A stretch of DNA of 64,000 nt. Origin: Burkholderia sp. OK233 (GTDB lineage: Bacteria; Pseudomonadota; Gammaproteobacteria; Burkholderiales; Burkholderiaceae). Positions 37,282 to 46,180 of the stretch are shown here, piece by piece. The translations under genes and the position numbers were made by a program. Below the pieces are notes generated by a model. It made no database searches, was not told the origin of the DNA, and was given only the letters and a program-made list of their open reading frames with translations. The stretch is taken from assembly GCF_900230185.1 (NCBI RefSeq), contig NZ_OCSR01000001.1, positions 1,798,001 through 1,862,000 of the forward strand. The letters are read 5' to 3'. Each line of letters begins with the position of its first letter. The first letter of the stretch is position 1.

Positions 37282-38919
37282 CTAGAACCCCGCTGCCAAT
37301 CCGTCGCGACGGCTGTCGCTTGCCGCCACATAGCCGCGGTCCGGATCGTTGCGGTCGAGCTTCCAGATGTACTGGCCGGAGCCGAAGTCCATGTACGGAT
37401 CGTCGACCGACTTGATCGTGTGACCCAGCTTCTGCAGCGCAGCGGCGGTCGTCGGATCGAGCGTCGATTCGATGTCGATCGTGAAGTCGCGGTTGACCTT
37501 CCAGCGCGGCGCATCGCAGGCGGCCTGCGGTTGCTGACCGTAGTCGAGCATCCGCACGATCGATTGCAGGTGACCTTGCGGCTGCATATCGCCGCCCATC
37601 ACACCGAAGCTCATCACCGCTTCCTGCTTGCCGTCCACCTGCTGCGTCAGGAACGACGGGATGATGGTGTGGAATGGCCGCTTGCCGCCTTCCACCACGT
37701 TCGGCGACTTCGGGTCCATCGAAAAGCCGCAGCCGCGGTTCTGCATGGCGATGCCACTATCGGGCACCACGATGCCCGAGCCGAAGCCCATGTAGTTCGA
37801 CTGGATGAAGCTGACCATCATGCCGCGCTCGTCCGCGACCGACATGTAGATCGTGCCGCCGGCCTTCGGCATGCCGAAGTCGAATTGCGTGGCGCGCTTG
37901 TGATCGATCAGCTTCGCGCGCGACGTGAGGTACGCGTCGTCGAGCATCTGCTCTGGCGTGACGTCCATCGAGCGCGGATCGGCGACATAGCGGTAGACGT
38001 CGGCGAATGCGAGCTTCATCGCTTCGATCTGCAAATGCTGCGACTCGACGTTGTCGACGGCGAGCTCTTTCACGTCGAATTTTTCGAGGATGCCTAGCGC
38101 GATCAGCGCCGCGATGCCCTGGCCGTTCGGCGGAATCTCATGCACGGTGTAGCCGCGATAATCCTTGCCGATCGGCTCGACCCAATCCGCTTTGTAGTTG
38201 CGCAGATCGTCGAGGGTCAACGCGCCGCCGCCCTCACGCGCAAACGCCGCGATCTGTTCGGCGATCTCGCCTTCGTAGTACGCGCGCGGACCTTGTTCGG
38301 CGAGCTTGCGCAACGTCTTCGCGTGGCCGGGAAAGCGCACCAGTTCGCTGACTTCCGGCGCGCGGCCGCGCGGCATGAAGGTTTGCGCGAAGCCCGGCAG
38401 GTCCTTCAATTCGGGTACGGCGGCCGCCCATTTGTAGGCGACGATGCTCGCCACCGCATGACCGCGCTCGGCGATCTCGATCGCCGGTTCCATCAGATCG
38501 GCAAATGGCAGCGAGCCGAATTTCTGATGCAGCGCTTCCCAGCCGGCGATCACGCCCGGCACCGTCACGGCGTCCCAGCCGCGCTTGGGTTGCCTGGCGA
38601 GACCGTTTTCCTCACCGTACTTACGCTTGAAGTAATCGACGTTCCAGGCTGCCGGCGACACGCCGGACGCGTTGAGGCCATGCAGCTTCTTGCCGTCCCA
38701 CACCAGCGCGAAGGCGTCACCGCCCAGGCCGCACGAAACCGGCTCGACCACCGTGATGGCGGCCGCCGCCGCGATCGCCGCGTCGACGGCATTGCCGCCT
38801 TTCCACAGCATCCGCAGACCGGCTTGCGCAGCGAGCGGATGCGAAGTCGAAACGATATTGCGCGCGAATACAGGCAGACGCGGCGTCGGATAGGGGTTTT
38901 GCCAGTTGAAGCCAGTCAT
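37282..38919 (-). CDS. Gamma-glutamyltransferase family N-terminal-nucleophile hydrolase
   Basis: A 545-residue Ggt-family enzyme, made as a precursor that cleaves itself before the nucleophilic Thr, probably Thr356 in KAGGTIYMSVADERG. The large-subunit signature STSHPLAAQAGLRMLWKGGNAVDAAIA and EPVSCGLGGDAFALVW, and the small-subunit MQNRGCGFSMDP and GVMGGDMQPQGHLQ, are present. There is no signal peptide, so it looks cytoplasmic, unlike E. coli Ggt. The motif after Thr is IYMSV rather than the usual THxS, as in the acylase-like subgroup, so the substrate may not be glutathione. It is first in an operon with the MHS transporter. Confidence 0.88.
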   Translation of the reverse strand: MTGFNWQNPYPTPRLPVFARNIVSTSHPLAAQAGLRMLWKGGNAVDAAIAAAAAITVVEPVSCGLGGDAFALVWDGKKLHGLNASGVSPAAWNVDYFKRKYGEENGLARQPKRGWDAVTVPGVIAGWEALHQKFGSLPFADLMEPAIEIAERGHAVASIVAYKWAAAVPELKDLPGFAQTFMPRGRAPEVSELVRFPGHAKTLRKLAEQGPRAYYEGEIAEQIAAFAREGGGALTLDDLRNYKADWVEPIGKDYRGYTVHEIPPNGQGIAALIALGILEKFDVKELAVDNVESQHLQIEAMKLAFADVYRYVADPRSMDVTPEQMLDDAYLTSRAKLIDHKRATQFDFGMPKAGGTIYMSVADERGMMVSFIQSNYMGFGSGIVVPDSGIAMQNRGCGFSMDPKSPNVVEGGKRPFHTIIPSFLTQQVDGKQEAVMSFGVMGGDMQPQGHLQSIVRMLDYGQQPQAACDAPRWKVNRDFTIDIESTLDPTTAAALQKLGHTIKSVDDPYMDFGSGQYIWKLDRNDPDRGYVAASDSRRDGLAAGF

Positions 38920-39262
38920 TGTCGAACACTCTCGAAAGCGTGGTCCGGCGCGTTCTCGAACGCCGGAAACCGTGGGAAACGGGTAAGACTCAGGTTACGC
39001 GCGGGGTAAAACGCGGAGCCTTGGATTGCAGCGCGATCCGGCACAAAAAACAAATTCATTTATCAAATGAATAAATGCGTAAATGACCTGAATGGACCGC
39101 TGCACGGTCGTCCTGGATCCGAACCATGACGCATGAGTTGGCAGACAAGACGTGCGATGGTCTTACAATACGCTCACCCTCGTTCCCGCATTACCCGTCT
39201 TCCGGCTCGGCTTCTCGCGCCGGCGGCGGGCAGCGCCGATAAAAACCCACGACCCGAGACAC
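38920..39262. promoter_or_regulatory. Divergent ggt / glpR control region with AT-rich palindromes
   Basis: A 343-bp region between divergent genes. It is mostly unremarkable except for an AT-rich island at about 39044-39085. This contains the perfect dyad ATTCATTT-ATC-AAATGAAT (39054-39072) and an overlapping CATTTAT-N7-ATAAATG (39057-39077). It is a good operator candidate for a GntR- or DeoR-type regulator; which gene it controls is open. Confidence 0.65.
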
Positions 39263-40042
39263 ATGACCCGAGACCCCCGCCTGACTCTCAACGCCCGGCA
39301 ACAGGAACTGCTGGAGTGGGTGCAACGCGACGGCTTCGTGACCGTGGACGACCTCGCGGCGCACTTCGATGTGACGCCGCAGACGATCCGCCGCGACGTC
39401 AACTGGCTCGCCGATATGAACCTGTTGCGCCGCTATCACGGCGGCGCCAGCCTGCCGACCAGTTCCGAGAATGTCTCGTACACGGCGCGTCAGCGAATGT
39501 TCCACGAAGAGAAGCGGCGCATTGCGACGCTAGTGGCCACTCACATTCCCGATCAGGCGTCCCTCTTCATCAACCTCGGCACGACGACCGAAGAAGTCGC
39601 ACGAGCGCTCAACCGGCATCGCGGCTTGCGCGTGATCACCAACAATCTGAATGTCGCCAGCATGATGAGCGGCTATCCGGATTGCGAAGTGCTGGTGACG
39701 GGCGGCATCGTGCGGCCGTGGGATAAGGGCATCGTCGGCGAACTGGCGATCGACTTCATCCGGCAGTTCAAGGTGGACTTCGCGATCATCGGTACGTCGA
39801 GCATTGAAACGGATGGCACGCTGCGCGATTTCGACACCCGCGAAGTGCGCGTAGCCGAGGCGATCATCCAGCATGCACGCACCGTGTTTCTCGCCGCCGA
39901 TAGCTCCAAATTCGGACGTCCGGCGCTCGTTCGCCAGGGTCATCTCGATCAGATCGACGCGCTTTTCACCGACGCCGCGCCACCCGCCGAGATGAACGAA
40001 ACGCTCGCCGCCGCGAACTGCCAGGTGTATATCGCCGAGTGA
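39263..40042 (+). CDS. glpR: DeoR-family repressor, probable glycerol-3-phosphate regulon repressor
   Basis: A 259-residue regulator from the ATG at 39263. The N-terminal DeoR wHTH is LNARQQELLEWVQRDGFVTVDDLAAHFDVTPQTIRRDVNWLADMNLLRRYHGGA. The sugar-phosphate-sensing domain contains INLGTTTEEVARAL, NNLNVASMMSGYPDCEVLVTGG and AIIGTSSIETDGTLRDFDTREVRVA, very close to E. coli GlpR. The glpD-glpK-glpF genes lie 1.9-6.8 kb downstream, which supports the assignment. It represses the regulon and is released by glycerol-3-phosphate. Candidate GlpR half-sites are seen before glpD. An in-frame ATG at 39152 adds a non-conserved extension. Confidence 0.92.
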   Translation: MTRDPRLTLNARQQELLEWVQRDGFVTVDDLAAHFDVTPQTIRRDVNWLADMNLLRRYHGGASLPTSSENVSYTARQRMFHEEKRRIATLVATHIPDQASLFINLGTTTEEVARALNRHRGLRVITNNLNVASMMSGYPDCEVLVTGGIVRPWDKGIVGELAIDFIRQFKVDFAIIGTSSIETDGTLRDFDTREVRVAEAIIQHARTVFLAADSSKFGRPALVRQGHLDQIDALFTDAAPPAEMNETLAAANCQVYIAE

Positions 40043-40350
40043 TTCCAGGCGTCTTCCGCCATGTTGCAGTGCACGCGAAACTTCGAGTGAAATCAAGGAT
40101 CTGGCCGCTGCTCCAAACCGCCTCTGCGGGTCCCAATTGTCAAAGGGAAAATTTACTGGGGCCCATTTGGTGTTTGACCGGCGGTTGACTACACTCCAGT
40201 TCCCCGGCGTCCGTTCCGCGTTACGCGGAGTGCCGGCAGCGTGAACCTGTCGTGATAGCCGCACCTCCCGCCTGATCCTCTAGCGGACTCCACTGGCATC
40301 GTGCCAGTCGCCTCCAAGGCCGTCCGCGTTTGCTTGACATGGAGAGAACG
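40043..40350. other. Intergenic region after glpR
   Basis: About 308 bp with no credible gene on either strand; open frames crossing it are shadows. No hairpin with a T-run is evident after glpR. TTGACC/TTGACT boxes at about 40166-40190 could belong to a promoter for the small gene at 40351, but the spacing to a -10 box is poor. Confidence 0.45.
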
Positions 40351-40548
40351 ATGCTGAGTCCGCATGAATTCGCCACGTTGTTGCTCGTCAAGGACGCTCC
40401 CAATCAGGTCGACATGGAGCGAGAAGAACTCGACGCCCTGCTGGAACGCCAGCTTGTGCAACTCGAACGGCTCGCGTCGGGCAACGAACAATGGCGCGTG
40501 ACCGAAACCGGCGACAGTGCGCTCCGGGCCATCAAGCGTTTTTCCTAG
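40351..40548 (+). CDS. Small protein of unknown function
   Basis: A 65-residue acidic, probably helical protein (MLSPHEFATLLLVKDAPNQVDMEREELDALLERQLVQLERL ...), containing a strongly amphipathic Leu/Glu segment. GGAGAG stands 5-6 nt before the ATG at 40351 and a good terminator follows 15 bp after the stop codon, so this is a genuine single-gene unit. The layout (HEF... LLER.LV ... W.VT..G..A) resembles a winged-helix-like half repeat seen in small regulatory proteins, but no family is recognised. Confidence 0.65.
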   Translation: MLSPHEFATLLLVKDAPNQVDMEREELDALLERQLVQLERLASGNEQWRVTETGDSALRAIKRFS

Positions 40549-40562
40549 TACCCTGGATTCTG

Positions 40563-40592
40563 AAGCGGCCGCGTCAACGGCCGCTTTGTTGT
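40563..40592 (+). terminator. Terminator of the 65-residue gene
   Basis: AAGCGGCCG/CGGCCGCTT arms, 6-nt loop, followed by TGTTGT; the T-run is weak. Confidence 0.75.
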
Positions 40593-40601
40593 GCCCAATT
40601 C

Positions 40602-40616
40602 ATTTACGCAGTAAAT
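40602..40616. promoter_or_regulatory. Palindromic operator before the TetR gene
   Basis: ATTTAC-GCA-GTAAAT, a perfect 6-3-6 dyad, 29 bp before the TetR start codon. TetR-family repressors commonly bind such sites in front of their own gene. Confidence 0.65.
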
Positions 40617-40644
40617 TGACGCGACGGACCTTCTGCCTTCGCGC

Positions 40645-41271
40645 ATGCCAAAAACGCTCTCCTCCGACGACATCCAGCAATTCCGCGAAACCATGCGGCG
40701 CGTAGCCGAAAACGCGTTCGCCACGCGGGGCGCGCAAGGCGTCACGATGCGCGAACTGGCGAAGGAACTGGGTTGCAGTGCGATGACGCCCTATCGCTAC
40801 TTCCGCGACAAAGACGAAATCCTTGCGATGGTCCGCGCGGCGGCGTTCAACCGTTTCGCGGCGCGGCTCGAAGCAGTGGCGAAGGAAGCGCCCGCGACCG
40901 ACCGCTCCGCCGTCAGCGACGCCTACGTGGCGTTCGCACTCGACGAGCCGCACGCCTACCGCCTGATGTTCGATCTGACCCAGCAGGAAGGCGTCTATCC
41001 GGAACTCAGGGCGGCATCGCAGCGCGCCTGGAGCATGCTCGGGGCGTATTTCGAGCAACTCGTTGCCGCGGGCATTCTGGAAGGCGATCCACAGTTGATC
41101 GGTTACGCCTACTGGGCAAGCCTGCACGGCTTCACCATGCTGGCGCTCGCCAATCAGTTGCCTCTGCCACAGGCGCAACAAGCCGCAGGGAGCAACGCGC
41201 CGACGCGCGAGGCCGTATTCGCGCAAATTCACCGGATGTTGTGGCGCGGGGCGCAGCCGCAGCGCGGCTAG
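40645..41271 (+). CDS. TetR/AcrR-family regulator
   Basis: A 208-residue regulator. The N-terminal HTH is TMRRVAENAFATRGAQGVTMRELAKELGCSAMTPYRYFRDKDEILAMV, where SAMTPYRYF is the recognition helix. The C-terminal ligand domain (about 70-200) contains YVAFALDEPHAYRLMFDLTQ and matches the WHG-type TetR C-terminal domain in outline. No obvious target gene is adjacent: the next + strand gene is glpD, 650 bp away across an oppositely oriented lipoprotein gene. A palindrome sits just upstream and suggests autoregulation. The ligand is unknown. Confidence 0.9.
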   Translation: MPKTLSSDDIQQFRETMRRVAENAFATRGAQGVTMRELAKELGCSAMTPYRYFRDKDEILAMVRAAAFNRFAARLEAVAKEAPATDRSAVSDAYVAFALDEPHAYRLMFDLTQQEGVYPELRAASQRAWSMLGAYFEQLVAAGILEGDPQLIGYAYWASLHGFTMLALANQLPLPQAQQAAGSNAPTREAVFAQIHRMLWRGAQPQRG

Positions 41272-41349
41272 CCCCGAGTTATGCCATCAAATCACTCAAC
41301 GCGAATAAGGCGGCAAAAAGTTCTGGGCAGAAACAGGCAGGCGTGAAGC

Positions 41350-41724
41350 TCAGCCCGCACGCAAGGTCGGATCGGCCGCCGCGCGCCAGCTCAACGCTTT
41401 GGCTCGCTGGTCGGTGAAGAAAGTCACCCACTGATTGCGCACTTGCGGGTCAGTACTCGCTCCGAGGCTGGTGTAATGCTGCGCCAGCGACGCCTGAAAC
41501 GCGCAGTAATCGTCCTTCGACAACTTGCCGCGCCGGTTCGCCACGTACGCATCGAACAGCGTCGCGTACACGCCTTGCGCGTCGTTGCCGTAGTCGACCG
41601 TCTGGGCACTGCACATCTGCTGCAACGATGCGAACGAGGGCGCGCCCATCGTCCCGTTCAAGCTCGGCGAGCTGATGCATCCCGTCAGGAGCGCAGCGGC
41701 GCCGATCATCCAAAGTCCACGCAT
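41350..41724 (-). CDS. Small putative lipoprotein
   Basis: A 124-residue protein with a lipoprotein signal MRGLWMIGAAALLTGC (lipobox LLTGC, Cys16) and a helical mature part with MCSAQTVDYGNDAQGVYATLFDAYVANRRGKLSKDDYCAFQASLAQHYTSL. Two further Cys residues may pair. AGGTG precedes the ATG by 6 nt. It lies alone between the TetR gene and glpD on the opposite strand. No family is recognised; the residue after Cys is not Asp, so outer-membrane sorting is expected. Confidence 0.8.
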   Translation of the reverse strand: MRGLWMIGAAALLTGCISSPSLNGTMGAPSFASLQQMCSAQTVDYGNDAQGVYATLFDAYVANRRGKLSKDDYCAFQASLAQHYTSLGASTDPQVRNQWVTFFTDQRAKALSWRAAADPTLRAG

Positions 41725-41820
41725 GAATTCACCTCGAAATGGCTGCTGCCGAGAGTATCGTCCGCGACCGCGCGTTACGCCACCACCTTAGCCAGCCGCT
41801 AGAGGGGTGCCTAAGAAAAT

Positions 41821-41866
41821 CGAACTTTACTTTTTCGAATATGTTCATTAAAGTTCGAAAACGAAC
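41821..41866. promoter_or_regulatory. Candidate GlpR operators upstream of glpD
   Basis: The dyad GTTCG-AAAA-CGAAC (41853-41866) and a looser pair made of CGAACTTT (41821) and ATGTTCATT (41841-41849) resemble the GTTCG-containing half-sites of the GlpR operator in E. coli. They lie 60-105 bp upstream of the glpD start. Confidence 0.65.
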
Positions 41867-41926
41867 ACTATCGCTTCGATAGTTTTTCCAAACCAGTTTC
41901 TGAATACGACGCAGAGGACACAGCAG

Positions 41927-43456
41927 GTGACGCAAGGCTCAAGATACGATTTGCTCGTCGTGGGCGGCGGGATCAACGGCGCAGGCATCGCACGCGATGC
42001 GGCGGGCCGCGGCCTGTCGGTGCTGCTCTGCGAACAGGACGATCTGGCGGCCCATACGTCGTCGGCCAGCACCAAGCTGATTCACGGCGGCCTGCGGTAC
42101 CTCGAATACCGCGAGTTCGGGCTGGTGCGCAAAGCCCTGCAGGAGCGCGAAACGCTGCTGCGCGCCGCGCCGCACATCATGTGGCCGCTGCGCTTCGTGA
42201 TGCCCCACATGCCCGATCTGCGCCCGGCCTGGCTGATCCGCGCCGGCCTGTTCCTTTACGATCACCTGGCCAAACGCGAACTGCTGCCCGGCTCGCGCGG
42301 CATCGTGATGCGCAACCATCCTGCCGGCGCGCCGCTGGTCGATTCGATCAAGCGCGGTTTCGTGTATTCGGACGGCTGGGTGAATGACGCTCGTCTGGTC
42401 GTGCTGAACGCGCTGGACGCGAAGGAACGCGGCGCGAAGATCCTCACGCGCACCAAACTGCTGAGCGCGGTACGCGCCGGCGGCGAATGGCGCGCGCAAC
42501 TCAAGCGCGCGGACGGCACGATCCTCGACGTGCGCGCCGCCTCGATCGCGAATGCGGCCGGACCGTGGGTCGGCGAATTGCTGAATGGCGCGCTCGGCCG
42601 GGGAGCAACGCACAGCGTGCGCCTCGTGAAAGGCAGCCATATCGTCACGCGCCGTCTGTTCGAACACGATCACGCGTACATCTTCCAGAATCCGGACAAG
42701 CGGATCATCTTCGCGATTCCGTACGAACACGATTACACGCTGATCGGCACGACCGACCTCGAATATCGCGGCGACCCGTCGCAAGTGGCGATCAACGCCG
42801 ACGAAACACAGTATCTGTGCGATTCGATCAACCGCTACTTCAAAGAGAAGATCTCGCCGCAAGACGTGCGCTGGACCTACTCGGGCGTGCGTCCGCTGCT
42901 CGAGGAAGAAGGCGCGGACAACCCGTCGGCGGTTACGCGCGATTACTCGCTGGAACTCGATGCGCCTGCGGGCGAAGCACCGCTGCTGTCGGTGTTCGGC
43001 GGCAAGATCACGACCTTCCGCAAGCTGGCGGAAGAAGCCGTCGACAAACTCGCGCACGCGCTGCATAACGGCACGCCTTCGTGGACGGCCGGTGCACCGC
43101 TGCCCGGTGGCGATATTCCGCAAGCCAACTTCGAGCGCTTCCTCGCCGGTTTCAAGCAGCAGAATGCGTGGCTGCCCGCCGATCTGGCTCACCGGCTCGC
43201 GCGTGCGTACGGCACTCGCGTGAAAGACATCATTGGCAACGCGCGCTCGGTGGCCGACCTCGGCCGCGCTTTCGCGCCGGGTCTCTACGAAGCCGAACTC
43301 ACTTACCTGCGCGACACCGAATGGGCGCGCAGCGCACAAGACGTATTGTGGCGCCGCTCGAAACTCGGCCTGCACGTCGAACCGGGCACGCTCGATTCGA
43401 TTACACACGACATTGACGCATGGTTCGCTCGCGAGCCGTTCCGACAGAGTGCCTAG
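41927..43456 (+). CDS. glpD: Aerobic glycerol-3-phosphate dehydrogenase
   Basis: A membrane-associated flavoenzyme that oxidises glycerol-3-phosphate to DHAP and feeds ubiquinone. The 509 residues start at GTG 41927 (GAGG upstream) with the FAD fold YDLLVVGGGINGAGIARDAAGRG. SASTKLIHGGLRYLEYREFGLVR, IGTTDLEYRGDP, SGVRPLL and VFGGKITTFRKLAEEA are typical. The C-terminal helical cap is complete. GlpR-like sites are upstream, and glpK and glpF follow on the same strand after a 317-bp gap filled largely by tandem repeats. Confidence 0.97.
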   Translation: MTQGSRYDLLVVGGGINGAGIARDAAGRGLSVLLCEQDDLAAHTSSASTKLIHGGLRYLEYREFGLVRKALQERETLLRAAPHIMWPLRFVMPHMPDLRPAWLIRAGLFLYDHLAKRELLPGSRGIVMRNHPAGAPLVDSIKRGFVYSDGWVNDARLVVLNALDAKERGAKILTRTKLLSAVRAGGEWRAQLKRADGTILDVRAASIANAAGPWVGELLNGALGRGATHSVRLVKGSHIVTRRLFEHDHAYIFQNPDKRIIFAIPYEHDYTLIGTTDLEYRGDPSQVAINADETQYLCDSINRYFKEKISPQDVRWTYSGVRPLLEEEGADNPSAVTRDYSLELDAPAGEAPLLSVFGGKITTFRKLAEEAVDKLAHALHNGTPSWTAGAPLPGGDIPQANFERFLAGFKQQNAWLPADLAHRLARAYGTRVKDIIGNARSVADLGRAFAPGLYEAELTYLRDTEWARSAQDVLWRRSKLGLHVEPGTLDSITHDIDAWFAREPFRQSA

Positions 43457-43591
43457 CTAAACCAGTTAGTTAGATCGTTTAGTTAGGCCACTTGGTTAAA
43501 CCACTTAGTTGGGTCATTTAGTCAGGTCACTGAGTTAAGCCATTTAGTTAGGCCATTTAGCTGAGCCACATAGCCAGACCACCTACGTCAG
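43449..43591. repeat. 13-bp tandem repeat array in the glpD-glpK gap
   Basis: Ten to eleven head-to-tail degenerate copies of a 13-bp unit (consensus CCATTTAGTTAGG) run from the glpD stop codon to 43591. Clear units are CCAGTTAGTTAGA (43462), TCGTTTAGTTAGG (43475), CCACTTAGTTGGG (43501), CCATTTAGTTAGG (43540) and CCATTTAGCTGAG (43553). The period of 13 is not a multiple of three and stops occur in each frame, so it is not coding. AT content is far above the surroundings. The rest of the 317-bp gap (to the glpK ATG at 43774) shows no other feature than a ribosome site. Confidence 0.92.
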
Positions 43592-43773
43592 GCTATCGCA
43601 ACACGCCCTGGCTACGTGGATGAACCCGCATGATCCGAATCGATTTTCACCCCTCGGCTACTGACAAAGCCGGGACGCATAAGCTCGAACTGTTGCAGCC
43701 CGCTTAAAACAACAAGCCGTTCCCGTCGCCGGTCAGCGATCCGGCGATTCAAAAAACACATGGAGAAGAGACA

Positions 43774-45273
43774 ATGCAGGATCAGTACATCCTCGCGCTT
43801 GACCAAGGCACCACCAGCTCCCGCGCGATGCTGTTCGACCGGCTCGGCAATATCGTGTCGACCGCTCAGAAAGAATTCCAGCAAATCTATCCACGTCCGG
43901 GTTGGGTTGAACACGACCCGCAGGAAATCTGGTCGACCCAGGCCGGCGTCGCCGCTGAAGCGGTCACGCGTGCCGGCATGAACGGTACGTCGATCGCCGC
44001 GATCGGCATTACCAATCAGCGTGAGACCACCATCGTGTGGGACCGCGAAACCGGCCACCCGATTTATAACGCGATCGTCTGGCAAGACCGCCGCACCGCC
44101 GACTTCTGCGATCAGCTCAAAGAGCAAGGTCTCGAAGAGAAAGTCCGCACGAAAACCGGTCTGCCGATCGACTCGTACTTCTCGGCGACGAAGATCCGCT
44201 GGATTCTCGACAACGTCGAAGGCGCACGCGAAAAAGCGAAGCAAGGACGCCTCGCCTTTGGCACGGTAGATAGCTGGCTGGTGTGGAATTTCACCAAAGG
44301 TGGTCTGCACGTCACCGACGTGACCAACGCGTCGCGCACGATGCTGTTCAACATCCACACGCTGAAGTGGGATGACGAACTGCTCGAAGCGCTCGACATT
44401 CCGCGCAACATGCTGCCGGAAGTGCGTGCGTCGTCGGAAGTGTACGGGTCGACGAAGACCACCGTATTCGCTTCCAAGATTCCGCTCGCGGGCATCGCCG
44501 GCGACCAGCACGCGGCCCTGTTCGGCCAGATGTGCACGGAGTCGGGCATGGTTAAGAACACCTACGGTACCGGCTGCTTCCTCGTGATGAACACCGGCGA
44601 CAAGCCGATCGAATCGAAGAACAATCTCGTCACCACCATTGCGTGGCAGATCGGCGACCAGATCAACTACGCGCTCGAAGGCAGCATCTTTATCGGCGGC
44701 GCGGTGGTGCAATGGCTGCGCGACGGCCTCGGCATCATCAAGAACGCAGCCGAGATCGAAACGATGGCGCGTAGCGTCCCGCATAGTGATGGCGTGTATC
44801 TGGTGCCCGCGTTTGCAGGTCTCGGCGCGCCACACTGGAATGCACGGGCTCGCGGCACGCTGTTCGGCGTGACGCGCGGCACGAGTTCGGCGCATATCGC
44901 CCGCGCCGCGCTCGACTCGATCGCCTATCAGTCGCTCGACGTGCTGAAAGCGATGGAGGCCGACTCCGGCATTCGCATCGGCGAATTGCGTGTGGACGGC
45001 GGCGCTTGCGCGAACAATCTGCTGATGCAATTCCAGGCCGACATTCTCGGCGTCGACGCCGTGCGTCCGAAGGTATCGGAGACGACCGCATTGGGCGCGG
45101 CGTATCTGGCCGGTCTCGCGGTCGGTTACTGGAAAGACGTGAACGAACTGAAAAGCCAGTGGGCGCTCGATCGTCGTTTCACACCTGCCCTGCCGCACGC
45201 CGACGTCAAGGAGTGCCTCGACGGCTGGAAGCGCGCGATCCGCGCCGCGAAGGCCTGGGCCGACACGCCCTGA
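43774..45273 (+). CDS. glpK: Glycerol kinase
   Basis: An FGGY-family kinase that makes glycerol-3-phosphate from glycerol and ATP. The 499-residue length is standard. The N-terminus [22 protein letters not shown] carries the phosphate-binding DQGTTS loop. [27 protein letters not shown] and [13 protein letters not shown] bind glycerol (Arg, Glu, Asp); [12 protein letters not shown] holds the catalytic-domain Asp, and the C-terminal signature is [27 protein letters not shown] is 5-6 nt before the ATG. It is followed after 92 bp by glpF. Confidence 0.98.
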   Translation: MQDQYILALDQGTTSSRAMLFDRLGNIVSTAQKEFQQIYPRPGWVEHDPQEIWSTQAGVAAEAVTRAGMNGTSIAAIGITNQRETTIVWDRETGHPIYNAIVWQDRRTADFCDQLKEQGLEEKVRTKTGLPIDSYFSATKIRWILDNVEGAREKAKQGRLAFGTVDSWLVWNFTKGGLHVTDVTNASRTMLFNIHTLKWDDELLEALDIPRNMLPEVRASSEVYGSTKTTVFASKIPLAGIAGDQHAALFGQMCTESGMVKNTYGTGCFLVMNTGDKPIESKNNLVTTIAWQIGDQINYALEGSIFIGGAVVQWLRDGLGIIKNAAEIETMARSVPHSDGVYLVPAFAGLGAPHWNARARGTLFGVTRGTSSAHIARAALDSIAYQSLDVLKAMEADSGIRIGELRVDGGACANNLLMQFQADILGVDAVRPKVSETTALGAAYLAGLAVGYWKDVNELKSQWALDRRFTPALPHADVKECLDGWKRAIRAAKAWADTP

Positions 45274-45365
45274 TTGCTGTCCACCGGTTCCATAAGACAC
45301 CTTTCGATATAACGAAGCCGCCTATCCAGCGGCTTCCCCAACAACTATATTTCGGATACCAAATT

Positions 45366-46079
45366 ATGTCTCCTTACATTGCTGAATTCATCGGCACCGC
45401 GCTCCTGGTGCTGCTCGGCAACGGCGCGGTTGCCAACGTACTGCTCGCGCGCACCAAGGGCAAAGGCGCGGACCTGATCGTGATCGTGATGGGCTGGGCG
45501 ATGGCCGTGTTCATCGCTGTGTACGTCACGGCATCGTACAGCGGCGCGCACCTGAATCCTGTGGTCACGATCAGCCTCGCGCTGGCCGGCAAATTTGCGT
45601 GGGCCAAAGTGCCGGGTTACATCGCGGCGCAGATGCTCGGCGGGATGGCAGGCGCCCTGCTCGTGTGGCTCGCCTATCGTCAGCACTTCAACAAGGAAGG
45701 CGATGCCGACGTGAAGCTCGGCGTGTTCTGCACGTCGCCTGCGATTCGCAGCGTGCCGCATAACCTGCTCACTGAAATGATCGCGACTTTCGTGCTGATT
45801 CTCGGTGTGCTGTATCTGGCTTCGCCGCAAGTTGGCCTCGGTGCGCTCGACGCGCTGCCGGTCGGCCTGCTGGTGCTCGGCATCGGCATTTCGCTCGGTG
45901 GCCCGACCGGTTACGCGATGAGCCCCGCGCGCGACCTGTCGCCGCGTCTGATGCACGCACTGCTGCCGATTCCGGGCAAACGTGACAGCGACTGGCGTTA
46001 TTCGTGGATTCCGGTGTGCGGTCCCTTGCTGGGCGGCGCGGCGGCAACAGGGCTGTATTTGTATCTGCACGCGCACTGA
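45366..46079 (+). CDS. glpF: Glycerol facilitator, aquaglyceroporin with altered NPA motifs
   Basis: A 237-residue MIP-family channel with six helices, placed after glpK as in other glp operons. The first half-helix motif reads SGAHLNPVVTISL, NPV at 64-66 instead of NPA. The second reads GYAMSPARDLSPR, SPA at 186-188 instead of NPA, while the selectivity-filter Arg189 and the Asp190 typical of glycerol channels are kept. The ATG at 45366 begins the conserved N-terminus (MSPYIAEFIGTALLVLLGNG); the open frame back to 45006 is inside glpK. There is no strong ribosome site. Function as glycerol facilitator is inferred from context and Arg-Asp. Confidence 0.92.
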   Translation: MSPYIAEFIGTALLVLLGNGAVANVLLARTKGKGADLIVIVMGWAMAVFIAVYVTASYSGAHLNPVVTISLALAGKFAWAKVPGYIAAQMLGGMAGALLVWLAYRQHFNKEGDADVKLGVFCTSPAIRSVPHNLLTEMIATFVLILGVLYLASPQVGLGALDALPVGLLVLGIGISLGGPTGYAMSPARDLSPRLMHALLPIPGKRDSDWRYSWIPVCGPLLGGAAATGLYLYLHAH

Positions 46080-46180
46080 TCCTGCGCCGCGCGTGGGGCG
46101 TATATAGGGCGCACACGAGGCGCATTAAAGGCGCACTAAGCGCGCTCTCACGGCGCAAATAAGCGCCGACGGCAGGCGAC

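Noticed and set aside
43449..43591. CRISPR array as an explanation of the glpD-glpK repeats
   Set aside because: The units are contiguous 13-mers with no spacers, the copies are degenerate, and no cas gene is nearby.
43612..45300. 562-residue open frame on the minus strand opposite glpK
   Set aside because: Antisense shadow of a textbook glycerol kinase; composition is biased and no motif is present.
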